DNA of 64,000 bases from Micromonospora marina (GCF_900091565.1 NZ_FMCV01000027.1:24865-88864); one strand, 5' to 3'; shown: positions 46,199 through 55,646, counted from the first letter of the stretch. Program-made: numbers and translations. Notes: generated by a model from the letters alone, not told the origin.

Positions 46199-46656
46199 TG
46201 CGTCCGCCTCCGCTGTGCGTCCAGCCAGCTCTGCAGAATCTCCACCGCGGCGGCCTGGTCGACCACCGCTCGTTGGCGCTTTCCCCGGACGCCCCGTTCG
46301 GCCAGCCTACGACTCGCGACGACGGTAGACATCCTCTCGTCCGTCATCGTCACCGGAATCGGCCCCATCACATCAGCCAATCGGCTGACATATGCTGATA
46401 CGTTCGCCGCCGCGGGGCCGTGCTTTCCGGCGAGGTTGACCGGCAGCCCGACCACGATCCCCACCGCCTCGTGCTCGGCGGCGAGCCGGACCAGCTCGGC
46501 CATGTCGGCGGGCACCGCGTCCGGTTCCGCCGACAGGTCGCGGGCCAGCGTGACCAGCGGGGTGGCGAGGATGCCGTGCGGATCACAGCGGGCCACCCCC
46601 ACCCGGACCTGGCCGACATCGACACCCAGCCGGACGCCACGGGACAGCTCGGTCAC
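46195..46656 (-). CDS. ruvX: Holliday junction resolvase-like / pre-16S rRNA nuclease YqgF
   Basis: YqgF/RuvX proteins are RNase H-fold nucleases that mature the 5' end of 16S rRNA. The 153-residue protein has the first acidic motif RLGVDVGQVRVGVA, VGLPVNLAGKHG, DERMSTVVASRRL and the last acidic residue in VVDQAAAVEILQSWLD. The GTG at 46656 has GGGGAGG nine bases upstream. A hairpin and a tandem repeat array separate it from alaS. Confidence 0.94.
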   Translation of the reverse strand: MTELSRGVRLGVDVGQVRVGVARCDPHGILATPLVTLARDLSAEPDAVPADMAELVRLAAEHEAVGIVVGLPVNLAGKHGPAAANVSAYVSRLADVMGPIPVTMTDERMSTVVASRRLAERGVRGKRQRAVVDQAAAVEILQSWLDAQRRRTQ

Positions 46657-46682
46657 GGACGGACACCTCCCCGCCGGTGCGG

Positions 46683-46712
46683 GCCAGGGCGGACCGGGTG
46701 GTCCGCCCTGGC
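46683..46712. terminator. Perfect 13-bp hairpin between alaS and ruvX
   Basis: GCCAGGGCGGACC (46683-46695) pairs fully with GGTCCGCCCTGGC (46700-46712) around a GGGT loop. It lies after the alaS 3' repeat array and 27 bases before the ruvX start. It could end alaS transcription or sit in the ruvX leader. There is no U tract. Confidence 0.55.
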
Positions 46713-46727
46713 GCACATCCATGCAAT

Positions 46728-46898
46728 CATGCCGTGCCGACTGGGCATGCCCTCACGGCCCTCGCTCCGCTCGGTGCATTCACTCATGCCGGGCCGACTG
46801 GGCATGCCCTCACGGCCCTCGCTCCGCTCGGTGCATTCACTCATGCCGGGCCGACCGGGCATGCCCTCACGGCCCTCGCTCCGCTCGGTGCATTCACT
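46728..46898. repeat. 57-bp tandem repeat, three copies, downstream of alaS
   Basis: Units begin at 46728, 46785 and 46842, each 57 bases; a partial fourth begins at 46899 and overlaps the alaS stop codon. Each unit contains CATGCC..GGGCATGCCCTCACGG then CCCTCGCTCCGCTCGGTGCA. Copies differ at only a few positions. GGGCATGCCC within each unit is self-complementary. Both strands are open because 57 is a multiple of three, but no gene is supported. Confidence 0.95.
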
Positions 46899-49579
46899 CA
46901 TGCCGGGCCGGCGACCGCCCGCTCGACGGTCACCAGCAGGTTCGGCGCCTCCGCCGCGGGCAGCCCGCCGCCCTGGGCCAGGTCGTCGCTGCCGCCGCCC
47001 CGGCCGGAGAACGCCGCCTTGACCAGGTCCTTCGCGCTCAGGCTCCGCCCACGGGCGGCCTGGTTCACAGCCACCACCAGGGACGCCTTGCCGTTGGCGC
47101 GGGCGGCCACCGCGACCACCGCCGGACGGGCCGCGTCGATCCGGCCCCGGATCTCCTGGGCGAGCGTCCGCACGTCGTTCGCCGCAGCGCCCTCCGGCGC
47201 CTCGGTGCCGACGTACGCGACGCCGCGCACGTCCTTCGCCTGCGCCGCCAGGGCACCGGCCCCGCCGAGCACGAGCTGGGCACGAAGCTTCTCCAGCTCC
47301 TTCTCCGCGTCGCGCAGCTGGGTGACCGTCTGCTCCACCCGGTCGGCGACCTGCTCCCCCGGCACCCGGAACAGCTCGGCGAGCCGGGACACCAGCAGGT
47401 GCTCACGGGCCAGGAAGCCGAACGCGTCCATGCCGACGAGCGCCTCGATCCGGCGTACGCCGGAACCCACCGACGCCTCGGAGAGGATCTTCACCAGGCC
47501 GAGCTGGGCGGAGCGGGCCACGTGCGTGCCGCCGCACAGCTCCCGGGCGTAGTCGCCGACCTCGACGACCCGGACCCGCTCGCCGTACTTCTCGCCGAAC
47601 AGGGCCATCGCCCCGATCCGGCGGGCCTCCTCCTGGCTGGTGACGAACGCGTGCACCTCCAGGTCGGCCAGCAGCACCTCGTTGACCTGCTGCTCCACGT
47701 CGTGCAGCACGCTCGGCGCCACGCCCGTCGGGGTGTTGAAGTCGAACCGCAGCCGGCCCGGCGCGTTCAGCGAACCGGCCTGCGTCGCCGACTCGCCGAG
47801 GAAGTTGCGCATCGTCTGGTGCACCAGGTGCGTCGCGGTGTGCGAGCGGGAGATCGCCCGACGGCGGGAGGTGTCGATCTCGGCGTACCCGGTCTCCCCG
47901 GAGCGCACCTCGCCGCGCACCACAGTGGCCCGGTGCACGATCAGGCCGGGCACCGGCTGCTGCACGTCGAAGACCTCGACCTGGCCGCCGCCCACGGTGA
48001 TGAGCCCCTGGTCCGGCTGCTGCCCGCCGCCCTCGGCGTAGAACGGGGTGGTGTCGAGCACCAACTCGATCGTGTCGCCCTCGACCGCCGCCGAGACCGC
48101 GGCGCCGCCGGACAGCAGCGCGCGCACCCGGGACTCCCGGTTCAGCTCGGTGTAGCCGGTGAACTCCACCGGCCCGCCGCCGTCGAGCACCGACCGGTAC
48201 GCCGACACGTCGGTGTGCCCGGTCTTGCGCGCCTGCGCGTCGGCCTTGGCCCGGCTGCGCTGGTCGGCCATCAGCCGGCGGAAGCCCTCCGCGTCGACCT
48301 GCAACCCCTGCTCGGCGGCGATCTCCAGGGTCAGGTCGATCGGGAAGCCGTACGTGTCGTGCAGCTGGAACGCCTTGTCACCGGACAGCGCCGGCTTGCC
48401 GGCCGACCTGGTCTCGGCGATGGCGGTGTCCAGGATCGTGGTGCCCGCGCGCAGCGTGGCCAGGAACGCGTCCTCCTCGGCGTACGCGTACTGGGAGATC
48501 CGGCCGAACTCCTCGGCCAGCTCCGGGTACGACGGCGCCATGCAGTCGCGGGCCACCGGCAGCAGCTCCGGCAGCGCCCGGTCGGCGTAGCCCAGCAGCC
48601 GCACCGCCCGGATCGCGCGGCGCATGATCCGGCGCAGCACGTAGCCCCGGCCCTCGTTCGACGGGGTCACCCCGTCGCCGATGAGCATCAGCGAGGTGCG
48701 CACGTGGTCGGCGATCACCCGCAGGCGTACGTCGTCCGGGTGCGACTCGTTTGCCGCGTGACCGGAGTGGACGCCGTAGCGCTTGCCGGTCAGCTCGGCG
48801 GCCTTGTCGAGGATCGGCTTGACCTCGTCGATCTCGTAGAGGTTGTCCACGCCCTGCAGCAGCGAGGCCATCCGCTCCAGGCCCATGCCGGTGTCGATGT
48901 TCTTCGCCGGCAGGTCGCCGAGGATCGGGAAGTCCTCCTTGCCGACGCCCGGACCGCGCTCGAACTGCATGAAGACGAGGTTCCAGAACTCCAGGTACCG
49001 GTCCTCGTCGACCTCCGGGCCGCCCTCGCGGCCGTAGGCCGGGCCGCGGTCGTAGTACAGCTCGGAGCACGGGCCGCACGGGCCGGGGATGCCCATCGAC
49101 CAGAAGTTGTCGGCCTTGCCCCGGCGCACGATCCGCTCGGCCGGCACGCCGGTGGCCCGCCAGATGTCGTACGCCTCGTCGTCGTCCAGGTAGACGGTGG
49201 CCCAGATCCGCTCCGGGTCCAGCCCGAAGCCGCCCGCCTCGACCGGCTTGGTGGCCAGGTCCCAGGCCAGCGGGATCGCCCCGGACTTGAAGTAGTCACC
49301 GAAGGAGAAGTTGCCGTTCATCTGGAAGAACGTGCCGTGCCGGCTGGTCTTGCCGACCTCGTCGATGTCAGGCGTCCGGATGCACTTCTGCACGCTCGTC
49401 GCCCGCGCGTACGGCGGGGTCTGCTGGCCCAGGAAGTAGGGCACGAACTGCACCATGCCCGCGTTGATGAACAGCAGGTTCGGGTCGCTGATGGCGGGCA
49501 GCGGAGCGGACGGCACCACGGTGTGCCCGTTCGCCTCGAAGTGGGCGAGGAACCGCCGCTTGATCTCCGCCGTCTTCAT
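46898..49579 (-). CDS. alaS: Alanyl-tRNA synthetase
   Basis: AlaS charges tRNA-Ala. The 893-residue protein has the class II core (MKTAEIKRRFLAHFEANGH, FINAGMVQFVPYF, GTFFQMNGNFSFGDYFK), the editing domain zinc/water site SHTATHLVHQTMRNFLG and CGGTHVARS, and the C-terminal C-Ala domain with GRGGGSDDLAQGGG. The full length is standard. It overlaps the following small membrane protein gene by ATGA at its start, and the tandem repeat lies directly after its stop. Confidence 0.98.
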   Translation of the reverse strand: MKTAEIKRRFLAHFEANGHTVVPSAPLPAISDPNLLFINAGMVQFVPYFLGQQTPPYARATSVQKCIRTPDIDEVGKTSRHGTFFQMNGNFSFGDYFKSGAIPLAWDLATKPVEAGGFGLDPERIWATVYLDDDEAYDIWRATGVPAERIVRRGKADNFWSMGIPGPCGPCSELYYDRGPAYGREGGPEVDEDRYLEFWNLVFMQFERGPGVGKEDFPILGDLPAKNIDTGMGLERMASLLQGVDNLYEIDEVKPILDKAAELTGKRYGVHSGHAANESHPDDVRLRVIADHVRTSLMLIGDGVTPSNEGRGYVLRRIMRRAIRAVRLLGYADRALPELLPVARDCMAPSYPELAEEFGRISQYAYAEEDAFLATLRAGTTILDTAIAETRSAGKPALSGDKAFQLHDTYGFPIDLTLEIAAEQGLQVDAEGFRRLMADQRSRAKADAQARKTGHTDVSAYRSVLDGGGPVEFTGYTELNRESRVRALLSGGAAVSAAVEGDTIELVLDTTPFYAEGGGQQPDQGLITVGGGQVEVFDVQQPVPGLIVHRATVVRGEVRSGETGYAEIDTSRRRAISRSHTATHLVHQTMRNFLGESATQAGSLNAPGRLRFDFNTPTGVAPSVLHDVEQQVNEVLLADLEVHAFVTSQEEARRIGAMALFGEKYGERVRVVEVGDYARELCGGTHVARSAQLGLVKILSEASVGSGVRRIEALVGMDAFGFLAREHLLVSRLAELFRVPGEQVADRVEQTVTQLRDAEKELEKLRAQLVLGGAGALAAQAKDVRGVAYVGTEAPEGAAANDVRTLAQEIRGRIDAARPAVVAVAARANGKASLVVAVNQAARGRSLSAKDLVKAAFSGRGGGSDDLAQGGGLPAAEAPNLLVTVERAVAGPA

Positions 49580-49881
49580 CGCTGGTGGTCCTCCGGGAAA
49601 ATCTCTCGGTCGCCGATCCGCGGGTCCTCCCGCAGCTCGGCGAACTGGTCGTCGTACACCTCGCCGCGGGCGAAGGCCTCGTGGATCTCCTGCTCACGCT
49701 CGGCCATACCGACCCGGACGTCGTCCACGAACGCCCGGAGCGACTCGACCAGACCGCCGGCGGACTCGGACAGCCCGCTGGCGATGCCGGCCGGGGTGTA
49801 CGCCTGCGCGGTCCGGGTGGCCTTGCGCACCACCAGGACGCCCACGGCCACCCCGATGCCCAGCCAGAACAACCGCCTCAT
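49576..49881 (-). CDS. Small membrane-anchored protein (DUF6167-like)
   Basis: This 101-residue protein has one N-terminal membrane helix (LFWLGIGVAVGVLVVRK, about 4-20) followed by a charged, helical cytoplasmic part (SLRAFVDDVRVGMAEREQEIHEAF). Small proteins of this kind occur directly upstream of alaS in actinobacteria; the function is unknown. It overlaps alaS by ATGA, so its translation is coupled to the synthetase. Confidence 0.75.
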   Translation of the reverse strand: MRRLFWLGIGVAVGVLVVRKATRTAQAYTPAGIASGLSESAGGLVESLRAFVDDVRVGMAEREQEIHEAFARGEVYDDQFAELREDPRIGDREIFPEDHQR

Positions 49882-49913
49882 GTTCTCATCCTTCCCGCGT
49901 ACGCCGGTCGGGG

Positions 49914-50375
49914 TCAGCGGTTGCCGCGCTTGGCGGCGCGACGCTGCTGCTTGATCGTGTCGCGCACCTCGCGCTCGGTTTCGGCGTGCCGGCGGGCGGA
50001 GGCGGCCCGGCGCACGCCGTACCCGAACGCGGCCACCTTGACCAGCGGGTTCGCGGCGGCGGCGGAGACCACGGTGGCCAGGTTCGCCACGTTGGCGGTG
50101 ACGTTCTGCGCGTGGCTGGTCATGGTGTCCACCTTGGCGAGCTGGAGGTTCACCCCGTCCAGCGAGGTCTGCACCTGCTCCAGCGCCACGTTGACGTTCT
50201 TCACAGTGGTGTTCACGTCACCGAGCAGCGGCGCGGTGCGGTCGTTGAGCTCGTTGATCATGCGGGTTGTCGCGTCCACGGTGTGCCGCAGCCGCAGGAT
50301 CGGCACCGCCAGCACGAGCACCAGCATCAGGAACGCGCCGGCCAGAACCAGCCAAGCGACCTCGCTACCGTTCAC
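49914..50375 (-). CDS. DUF948-family membrane protein
   Basis: This 153-residue protein has an N-terminal membrane helix (VAWLVLAGAFLMLVLVLAVPI) and a long amphipathic helical region (about 35-115) that resembles DUF948 and methyl-accepting-type coiled coils (TVKNVNVALEQVQTSLDGVN). The basic C-terminus ends KQQRRAAKRGNR. Two in-frame GTG codons are possible; the second (50375) is preferred because GAGGAGG is eight bases away, whereas it is only two bases from the first (50381). The function is unknown; it is a stable neighbour of alaS. Confidence 0.78.
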   Translation of the reverse strand: MNGSEVAWLVLAGAFLMLVLVLAVPILRLRHTVDATTRMINELNDRTAPLLGDVNTTVKNVNVALEQVQTSLDGVNLQLAKVDTMTSHAQNVTANVANLATVVSAAAANPLVKVAAFGYGVRRAASARRHAETEREVRDTIKQQRRAAKRGNR

Positions 50376-50521
50376 GCGCACGTCCTCCTCAAGCAGTGTC
50401 CCGGGACCCGACGCCCCGGAACGCGCGACCGTACCTACCCCATTCGCGCCACGCCGACCCGGTCACCGGGCGCGGACGGGCGTGCCAGCACCAGACCCTA
50501 CCGTCCGTGATGAAAGTCGGC

Positions 50522-53500
50522 TCACGACGGTGAGGGGGTCGCCTCGCCCAGCGGGTCGTCGGTCAGGGTCGGGTACGGATCCTCGCCGGTGAGTGACGGG
50601 TCGGTGGTCGGTGTCGGTCCGGTGCGCTCGTCGTCGATCGCGTTGCGCACCTTCACCGACACCAACGAGCCGGTGCACTCCGCCGCTGCGGGCGTTGCAG
50701 GTGCGGTCGGCGCCGGTGCCCCGTCCACCGGCGGAGGCGTGCAGGTGCGGTCGCGTACCCACAGGTCGAGCGTCAGTTCGTCCCGCCGCCAGCAGGTGTA
50801 GCTGCCCGGAACCTTCTCGTCCGGGCAGCGGTCGACCTTCCAGCGCCGCCACCCGTCCCCGGCCAGCGCCTGCTCGTAGACCGGGACCGTCTCCTTCCAC
50901 CCCTGCTCCGACTCGAGGGAACGTTCACGCAGCCGGCAGTCCTGCAGGCACCAGCGGCTGCCGCTGACGTTGTCGACCACGTTGCTCTGCGCCCAGGCGG
51001 GCACCGCGAGCCCGTCGAGGGTGTCGAAGACCGGATCGCGGCTCAGCGTCCGCATCCCGAAGTAGATCGGCACCGCGCCCAACAGCACGAGGCTGACCAG
51101 GGCGAGGATGCCCAGCCGCAGCCGGTTGCGTTCGCGCACCTGCCGGTGCAGCTCGGATCGTGCGCCGCGCAGCCCACCGGCCTCCGCGCCGCCGTCGTCG
51201 TCCCGTCCGGGACCGGCGGGCCGTGGCCCCGCGGGCTCCCCCGGGGGTACGACCACAGCCGCCCGGGCCGCCGCCGGTGTCGCCGCGTTGCCCGGTCCGG
51301 GCCGGTCCGGCTCCGATCCGGGTGGCGTCGCGCGTCCGGTGGTCCGCTCGTCCGGCGCGACCGGGCGGGCGACACCGGCTGCCGCGCGGGCGGTCACCGG
51401 CGCACCGGGCGGCACCGGGCCGGCTCCGGGGCGGCCCGCACCGACCGGCATCCCACCGGTGCGCTCGGCGTCGCCGCGCGGACCAGGGCCGGCCGGGCCA
51501 CCACCCGGACGGCCACCACCCGCGGGCATCCCGCCCGTGCGATCGAGGTCGCCGCGGGAACCGGGGCCGGCCGGGCCGGGAGCGGGCGCCGGACCGGGGC
51601 GGGCCGCCCCACGGGCCGGACCGGACCTTGCGGGCGACGGGTCGGACGACTGCGGCCTGGCCGGGGGCACCTCCGGGCCGGGCCGGCCGGGGCGGGCCGC
51701 CGGTTCGGCGCGCGCCGGCACATCCGGACCGGGCGCTCCGGGCCGCCGGGACGGTGTCCCCGGCTCGGGACGCGCCGGCGGGACGGCGACGCCGGCCCGG
51801 ACGGCGGGCGCTTCGGAACGGCCGGACGGCTGGTCGGCCGGAGGGCCGCCCGGACGGCGGGTGACCGGCATCGCTGAGTCGGTGTGCGGCGCGCGGCCCG
51901 CCTGCCGCAGCCAGTCGGCGGGCCGGTCGGGCCGTTGCGGCCGCGGCTCCCCGGTGTCGTCACGGGCGGCCCGGCGACCGGCCGTCTCGGCGGCCGTGCC
52001 GGGGCCGACCGGCTCGTCGGGCGCGGCCCGCCGGCCGCCCGGGACGTCGGGCGTGGCACGGCGGCCGGCGGTCGCGCCGCGGCGGCCGGGGGGCGGGGTC
52101 GGGCCGGTCGCCGGACTGCCGGAGACGGGCGCGCCAGGCATGTCCGGTGCGGTCCCGCTGCGCGGGACGGTCGGGGAGCGCTCCGGGCGGCCGGCGCCCG
52201 GCGTGGGTACGGCTGCGGATCGGCCACCGGGGGCGGGCACGTGGTGACCGCCGGAGGGCTCGTCGTGCCGGGCGCGTCGCCCGCCGCCGGAGACCGGGAC
52301 GGCGTCCGGAACGCCTCGTCCGGCCGGCTCGCCGGGTACGGCGCCTTCCGGCGCGGCGCGACGGCCCGCACCGGAGACCGGCCGGGTTCCGGGGGCCACC
52401 TCGTCGGGCCGCGCCCGGCGGCCCGCCCCCGAGACCGGTTCCGTGCCGGGTGCCACGTCGTCGGCCCTGGCCCGGCGACCCGCGCCGGAGACCGGCCGGG
52501 TGCCGGGCGGTACGTCGTCGGCGCGGGACCGGCGCCCCGCCCCCGAGACGGGCTGCGCACCGGGGGCCACGTCGTCGGGCCGCGCCCGGCGTGCTCCCCC
52601 GGGAACGGGCTGGACGGCGTCGGTGTCCTCGGCGCGGACCCGGCGGCCACCACCGGAGACCGGCGGGATGCCGGCGATGTCGTCCGGCCCGGCCCGCCGG
52701 CCGCCGGAGGGCGGCGGGACCGTCGGGTCGGCCTGGTGCGGGGCCGCCGGCCCGGCGCCGTGTCGACCCCGGGGCGTCGGCGGTACGCGGGTGTCGCCGT
52801 CGACGGGTGCCCGGCCCGGGCCGGACGTCGGCGCGCCGGGCGGTACGCGGGTGCCGGCGACGGGCGGCTGCTGGCCGGTGGGTCCGTCCACCCGACGGCG
52901 GTACGGCGCGTCGGCCGGACGGGGCGCCTCGGGCACGCCGGGCCACGGACCGTCGACGGGGCGGCGCGGGGCGCCGGCTTCGGGGCCGCCCGGCCAGGGA
53001 CCGTCGCCGGCCCGGCGCGGGGCACCGGTCTCGGGACCGCCGGATCGCACCGGCGGCGCGGCCGGACCGGGCGCGTCGGGGCGGCGCATGACCGGCGGGC
53101 GCGGGCCGGGCCGGGCACCGCCGGACGGTGTCTCCGGGCCGGGACGGCCACCACCGGAGGGCGCGTCCACGGCCGGCGGGCGGACACCTGGCGGCGTGTC
53201 CGCGGCCGGACGCCCGGGAGCCGGAGGCGTGTCGGTGCCGGGCCGGCCCGACGGCCGGGCGGTGTCCACGCCGGGCCGGCCGGGCAGCGGGGCGGTGCCC
53301 ACGCCGGACCGCCCGGGTGGCGGGGCGGTGCCCACGCCGGACCGCCCGGGTGGCGGAGCCGGCTGGCCGGGCGGGGGCGCCTGAGGGCCCGGTGCCGGGG
53401 GCAGGTCGGTACCGGGTCGTCCGGTGACCGGTCCGCCGGGACGGTCGGCGGCGGGGGGCGCGGCCGGGCCTGGACGGCCGGTCACGGGCGGCAGCGTCGG

Positions 53501-54082
53501 GTCGGTTCGGCCGACCGGAACGGGCCCACCCGGATGGGGCCGGCCGGGCGTGTGCGGCGCGGCGGCCGGCGGCGGAACGGGCCGGCCGGGCGACTGCGGC
53601 GGGGCAGCCGGGGGCGGAGCGGCCCGGCCGGGAGCCTGGGGTCCGCCGGTCGGCGGAGTGCCGGGCCGGCCGGCGGACGGGGGTGGCGGAGCCGGCTGGC
53701 CGGGCGGCGGCGCCTGCGGGCCCGGTGCCGGGGGCCGCGCAGCCTGCCGACCGGCGGGCGGCATACCGGGGCCGGGTGCGGCGGGCGGCATACCGGGGCC
53801 GGGGCCGGGTGCGGCGGCCGGGCGGGGTGGCCGGGACGGCTCGCCGTCCGGCCAGGAGGGCTCGGCGTCGGGCCGCGGCGCGGGGCCGCCCTCGTCCGGT
53901 CCGAGTTCACCGCCCTGCTGCTTGGCGGTACGCAGGTCGTCGATCCAGCCGAGTTCCTCGCCGACGACGGTCGGGTCCAGCTCGGGCTCGGCCCGGCCGC
54001 GTCCCCACCGGCGGCCCTTGCCGCGCGGGTCGCGCCGCTCGTCGGGGCCGTCCGCCGGCCGCTCCGGACCACGCGCCATCAC
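50522..54082 (-). CDS. Large proline-rich single-pass membrane protein
   Basis: This 1186-residue protein has a charged start (RRWGRGRAEPELDPTVVGEELGWIDDLRTAK), then about 900 residues rich in Pro, Gly, Ala and Arg. One membrane helix lies near 990-1009 (LGILALVSLVLLGAVPIYFG), followed by a 177-residue outer domain with seven cysteines (WCLQDC, DRCPDEK, YTCWRRDE, RTCTPP, ECTGS). The low-complexity part contains a 19-residue repeat, VSGAGRRARADDVAPGTEP and variants, about five to seven copies (about 52.25-52.7 kb). The family is not recognised. It starts at GTG 54082 or ATG 54079 and abuts rarA. The many Pro-Pro runs make it a likely EF-P client. Confidence 0.75.
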   Translation of the reverse strand: MMARGPERPADGPDERRDPRGKGRRWGRGRAEPELDPTVVGEELGWIDDLRTAKQQGGELGPDEGGPAPRPDAEPSWPDGEPSRPPRPAAAPGPGPGMPPAAPGPGMPPAGRQAARPPAPGPQAPPPGQPAPPPPSAGRPGTPPTGGPQAPGRAAPPPAAPPQSPGRPVPPPAAAPHTPGRPHPGGPVPVGRTDPTLPPVTGRPGPAAPPAADRPGGPVTGRPGTDLPPAPGPQAPPPGQPAPPPGRSGVGTAPPPGRSGVGTAPLPGRPGVDTARPSGRPGTDTPPAPGRPAADTPPGVRPPAVDAPSGGGRPGPETPSGGARPGPRPPVMRRPDAPGPAAPPVRSGGPETGAPRRAGDGPWPGGPEAGAPRRPVDGPWPGVPEAPRPADAPYRRRVDGPTGQQPPVAGTRVPPGAPTSGPGRAPVDGDTRVPPTPRGRHGAGPAAPHQADPTVPPPSGGRRAGPDDIAGIPPVSGGGRRVRAEDTDAVQPVPGGARRARPDDVAPGAQPVSGAGRRSRADDVPPGTRPVSGAGRRARADDVAPGTEPVSGAGRRARPDEVAPGTRPVSGAGRRAAPEGAVPGEPAGRGVPDAVPVSGGGRRARHDEPSGGHHVPAPGGRSAAVPTPGAGRPERSPTVPRSGTAPDMPGAPVSGSPATGPTPPPGRRGATAGRRATPDVPGGRRAAPDEPVGPGTAAETAGRRAARDDTGEPRPQRPDRPADWLRQAGRAPHTDSAMPVTRRPGGPPADQPSGRSEAPAVRAGVAVPPARPEPGTPSRRPGAPGPDVPARAEPAARPGRPGPEVPPARPQSSDPSPARSGPARGAARPGPAPAPGPAGPGSRGDLDRTGGMPAGGGRPGGGPAGPGPRGDAERTGGMPVGAGRPGAGPVPPGAPVTARAAAGVARPVAPDERTTGRATPPGSEPDRPGPGNAATPAAARAAVVVPPGEPAGPRPAGPGRDDDGGAEAGGLRGARSELHRQVRERNRLRLGILALVSLVLLGAVPIYFGMRTLSRDPVFDTLDGLAVPAWAQSNVVDNVSGSRWCLQDCRLRERSLESEQGWKETVPVYEQALAGDGWRRWKVDRCPDEKVPGSYTCWRRDELTLDLWVRDRTCTPPPVDGAPAPTAPATPAAAECTGSLVSVKVRNAIDDERTGPTPTTDPSLTGEDPYPTLTDDPLGEATPSPS

Positions 54083-55572
54083 TACTGACCCCCCTCGGCG
54101 GCGTCGCTGCCGCCCTCACTCGCCCCGCCGGCCTGCTCGCCGCCCCCCACCCGGGCCCCGGTCGCGACGGCCGGGGCGCCGGCCTCCGCACGGGTCGCCG
54201 GAGCCGGCAGCCCGCGCACGATCCGGCGCAGCAGCGGCAGCCGGGTGGCCACCGCCCGCTCCGCGCCGTGCCCGCTGGGCTGGTAGTAGTCGGTTCCGAC
54301 GAGGTCGTCCGGAGCGTACTGCTGGGTGACCACCCCCCGGTGGTCGTCGTGCGGGTAGCGGTAGCCGGCCCCGTGGCCGAGGCCCCGCGCGCCGGAGTAG
54401 TGGGCGTCGCGCAGCCCGCGCGGCACCGCGCCGCCCCGCCCCGCACGTACGTCGGCGACGGCGGCGCCGATCGCTGTCGTGGCCGAGTTCGACTTCGGTG
54501 CGGTCGCCAGGTGGATGACGGCCTGGGCCAGGTTGAGCTGTGCCTCCGGCAGGCCCACGTACTCGACCGCGTGGGCGGCGGCGGTGGCCACCGTCAGCGC
54601 GGTGGGATCGGCCATGCCGACGTCCTCACTCGCGAAGATCACCAACCGGCGGGCGACGAACCGGGCGTCCTCGCCGGCCACCAGCATCCGGGCCAGCCAG
54701 TGCAGTGCCGCGTCCACGTCGGAGCCGCGCATGCTCTTGATGAACGCGCTCGTCACGTCGTAGTGCGCGTCGCCGTCCCGGTCGTAGCGCACCGCCGCCA
54801 CGTCGACCGCCTGCTCGGCCACGGCCAGGTCGATCCGGCCGGTGCCCAGCGCGGTCGCGGTGGCCGCCGCCGCCTCCAGTGCGGTGAGCGCCTTGCGCAC
54901 GTCACCGCCGGCGAGCCGGACCAGGTGGTCCTCCGCCTCCTCGGCCAGGACGAGCGAGCCGCCGAGCCCGCGCTCGTCGGCCACCGCGCGGCGCAGCAGC
55001 CCGCGTACGTCGTCGTCGTCGAGCGCCTGGAGGGTGAGCAGCACGCAGCGCGACAGCAGGGGCGAGATGACCGAGAAGTACGGGTTCTCCGTGGTCGCCG
55101 CGAGCAGCGTGACCGTGCGGTCCTCGACGGCGGCGAGCAGCGAGTCCTGCTGGGTCTTGCTGAACCGGTGCACCTCGTCGATGAACAACACCGTCGGCGG
55201 GCCGCCGGACCGGCGTTGCCGCCGGGCGGTGTCGATCACGGCGCGGACGTCCTTCACGCCGGCGGTCAGCGCGGACATCGCCACGAATCGCCGGTCGGTG
55301 GCCCGGGCCACGAGGTGGGCGATGGTGGTCTTGCCGCTGCCCGGCGGCCCCCACAGGATGACCGACATCGGCGCCGCACCCTCGACCAGCTGGCGCAGCG
55401 GCGCGCCCGGCGCGAGCAGGTGCTCCTGCCCGACCAGCTCGTCGATGCCGGCCGGCCGCATCCGCACCGGCAGGGGCGAGTCCGCCCGGGCGTCGGTGAA
55501 GCCGTCGGCGCCGCCCGCGCCCGCGGGTGCGCCGGCCGGCTCGCCGAGGGTGAAGAGGGCGTCCGATTCCAT
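54082..55572 (-). CDS. rarA: Replication-associated recombination ATPase RarA (MgsA)
   Basis: RarA acts at stalled replication forks and binds SSB. The 496-residue AAA+ protein has PAGIDELVGQEHLL, Walker A LWGPPGSGKTTIA, Walker B VLFIDEVHRF, sensor ATTENPYFSV, and the C-terminal tetramerisation part ending YRYPHDDHRGVVTQQY. A Gly/Ala-rich tail of about 50 residues follows. The start is the ATG at 55572, or the adjacent GTG at 55575. No Shine-Dalgarno is present but TACTGT lies seven bases before the ATG, so translation may be leaderless. Confidence 0.95.
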   Translation of the reverse strand: MESDALFTLGEPAGAPAGAGGADGFTDARADSPLPVRMRPAGIDELVGQEHLLAPGAPLRQLVEGAAPMSVILWGPPGSGKTTIAHLVARATDRRFVAMSALTAGVKDVRAVIDTARRQRRSGGPPTVLFIDEVHRFSKTQQDSLLAAVEDRTVTLLAATTENPYFSVISPLLSRCVLLTLQALDDDDVRGLLRRAVADERGLGGSLVLAEEAEDHLVRLAGGDVRKALTALEAAAATATALGTGRIDLAVAEQAVDVAAVRYDRDGDAHYDVTSAFIKSMRGSDVDAALHWLARMLVAGEDARFVARRLVIFASEDVGMADPTALTVATAAAHAVEYVGLPEAQLNLAQAVIHLATAPKSNSATTAIGAAVADVRAGRGGAVPRGLRDAHYSGARGLGHGAGYRYPHDDHRGVVTQQYAPDDLVGTDYYQPSGHGAERAVATRLPLLRRIVRGLPAPATRAEAGAPAVATGARVGGGEQAGGASEGGSDAAEGGQ

Positions 55573-55646
55573 CACGAGAACAGTACCGGGCCGGGCCGAC
55601 GACGCCGGAATCGCGCCGCCGCCCCGACCCGGGTGGTCTTTTCCGG

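Noticed and set aside
46728..46898. CRISPR-like array
   Set aside because: Units are directly adjacent 57-mers without unique spacers, so it is a simple tandem repeat.
46653..46901. Minus-strand frame with 19-residue repeats (SECTERSEGREGMP)
   Set aside because: It is created by the 57-bp repeat, whose length is a multiple of three. No ribosome-binding site or homology supports translation.
51884..54088. 734-codon plus-strand frame opposite the proline-rich gene
   Set aside because: Both strands are open because of extreme GC and repeats. The minus frame has a membrane helix, a cysteine-rich domain and a ribosome-binding site; the plus frame has no such features.
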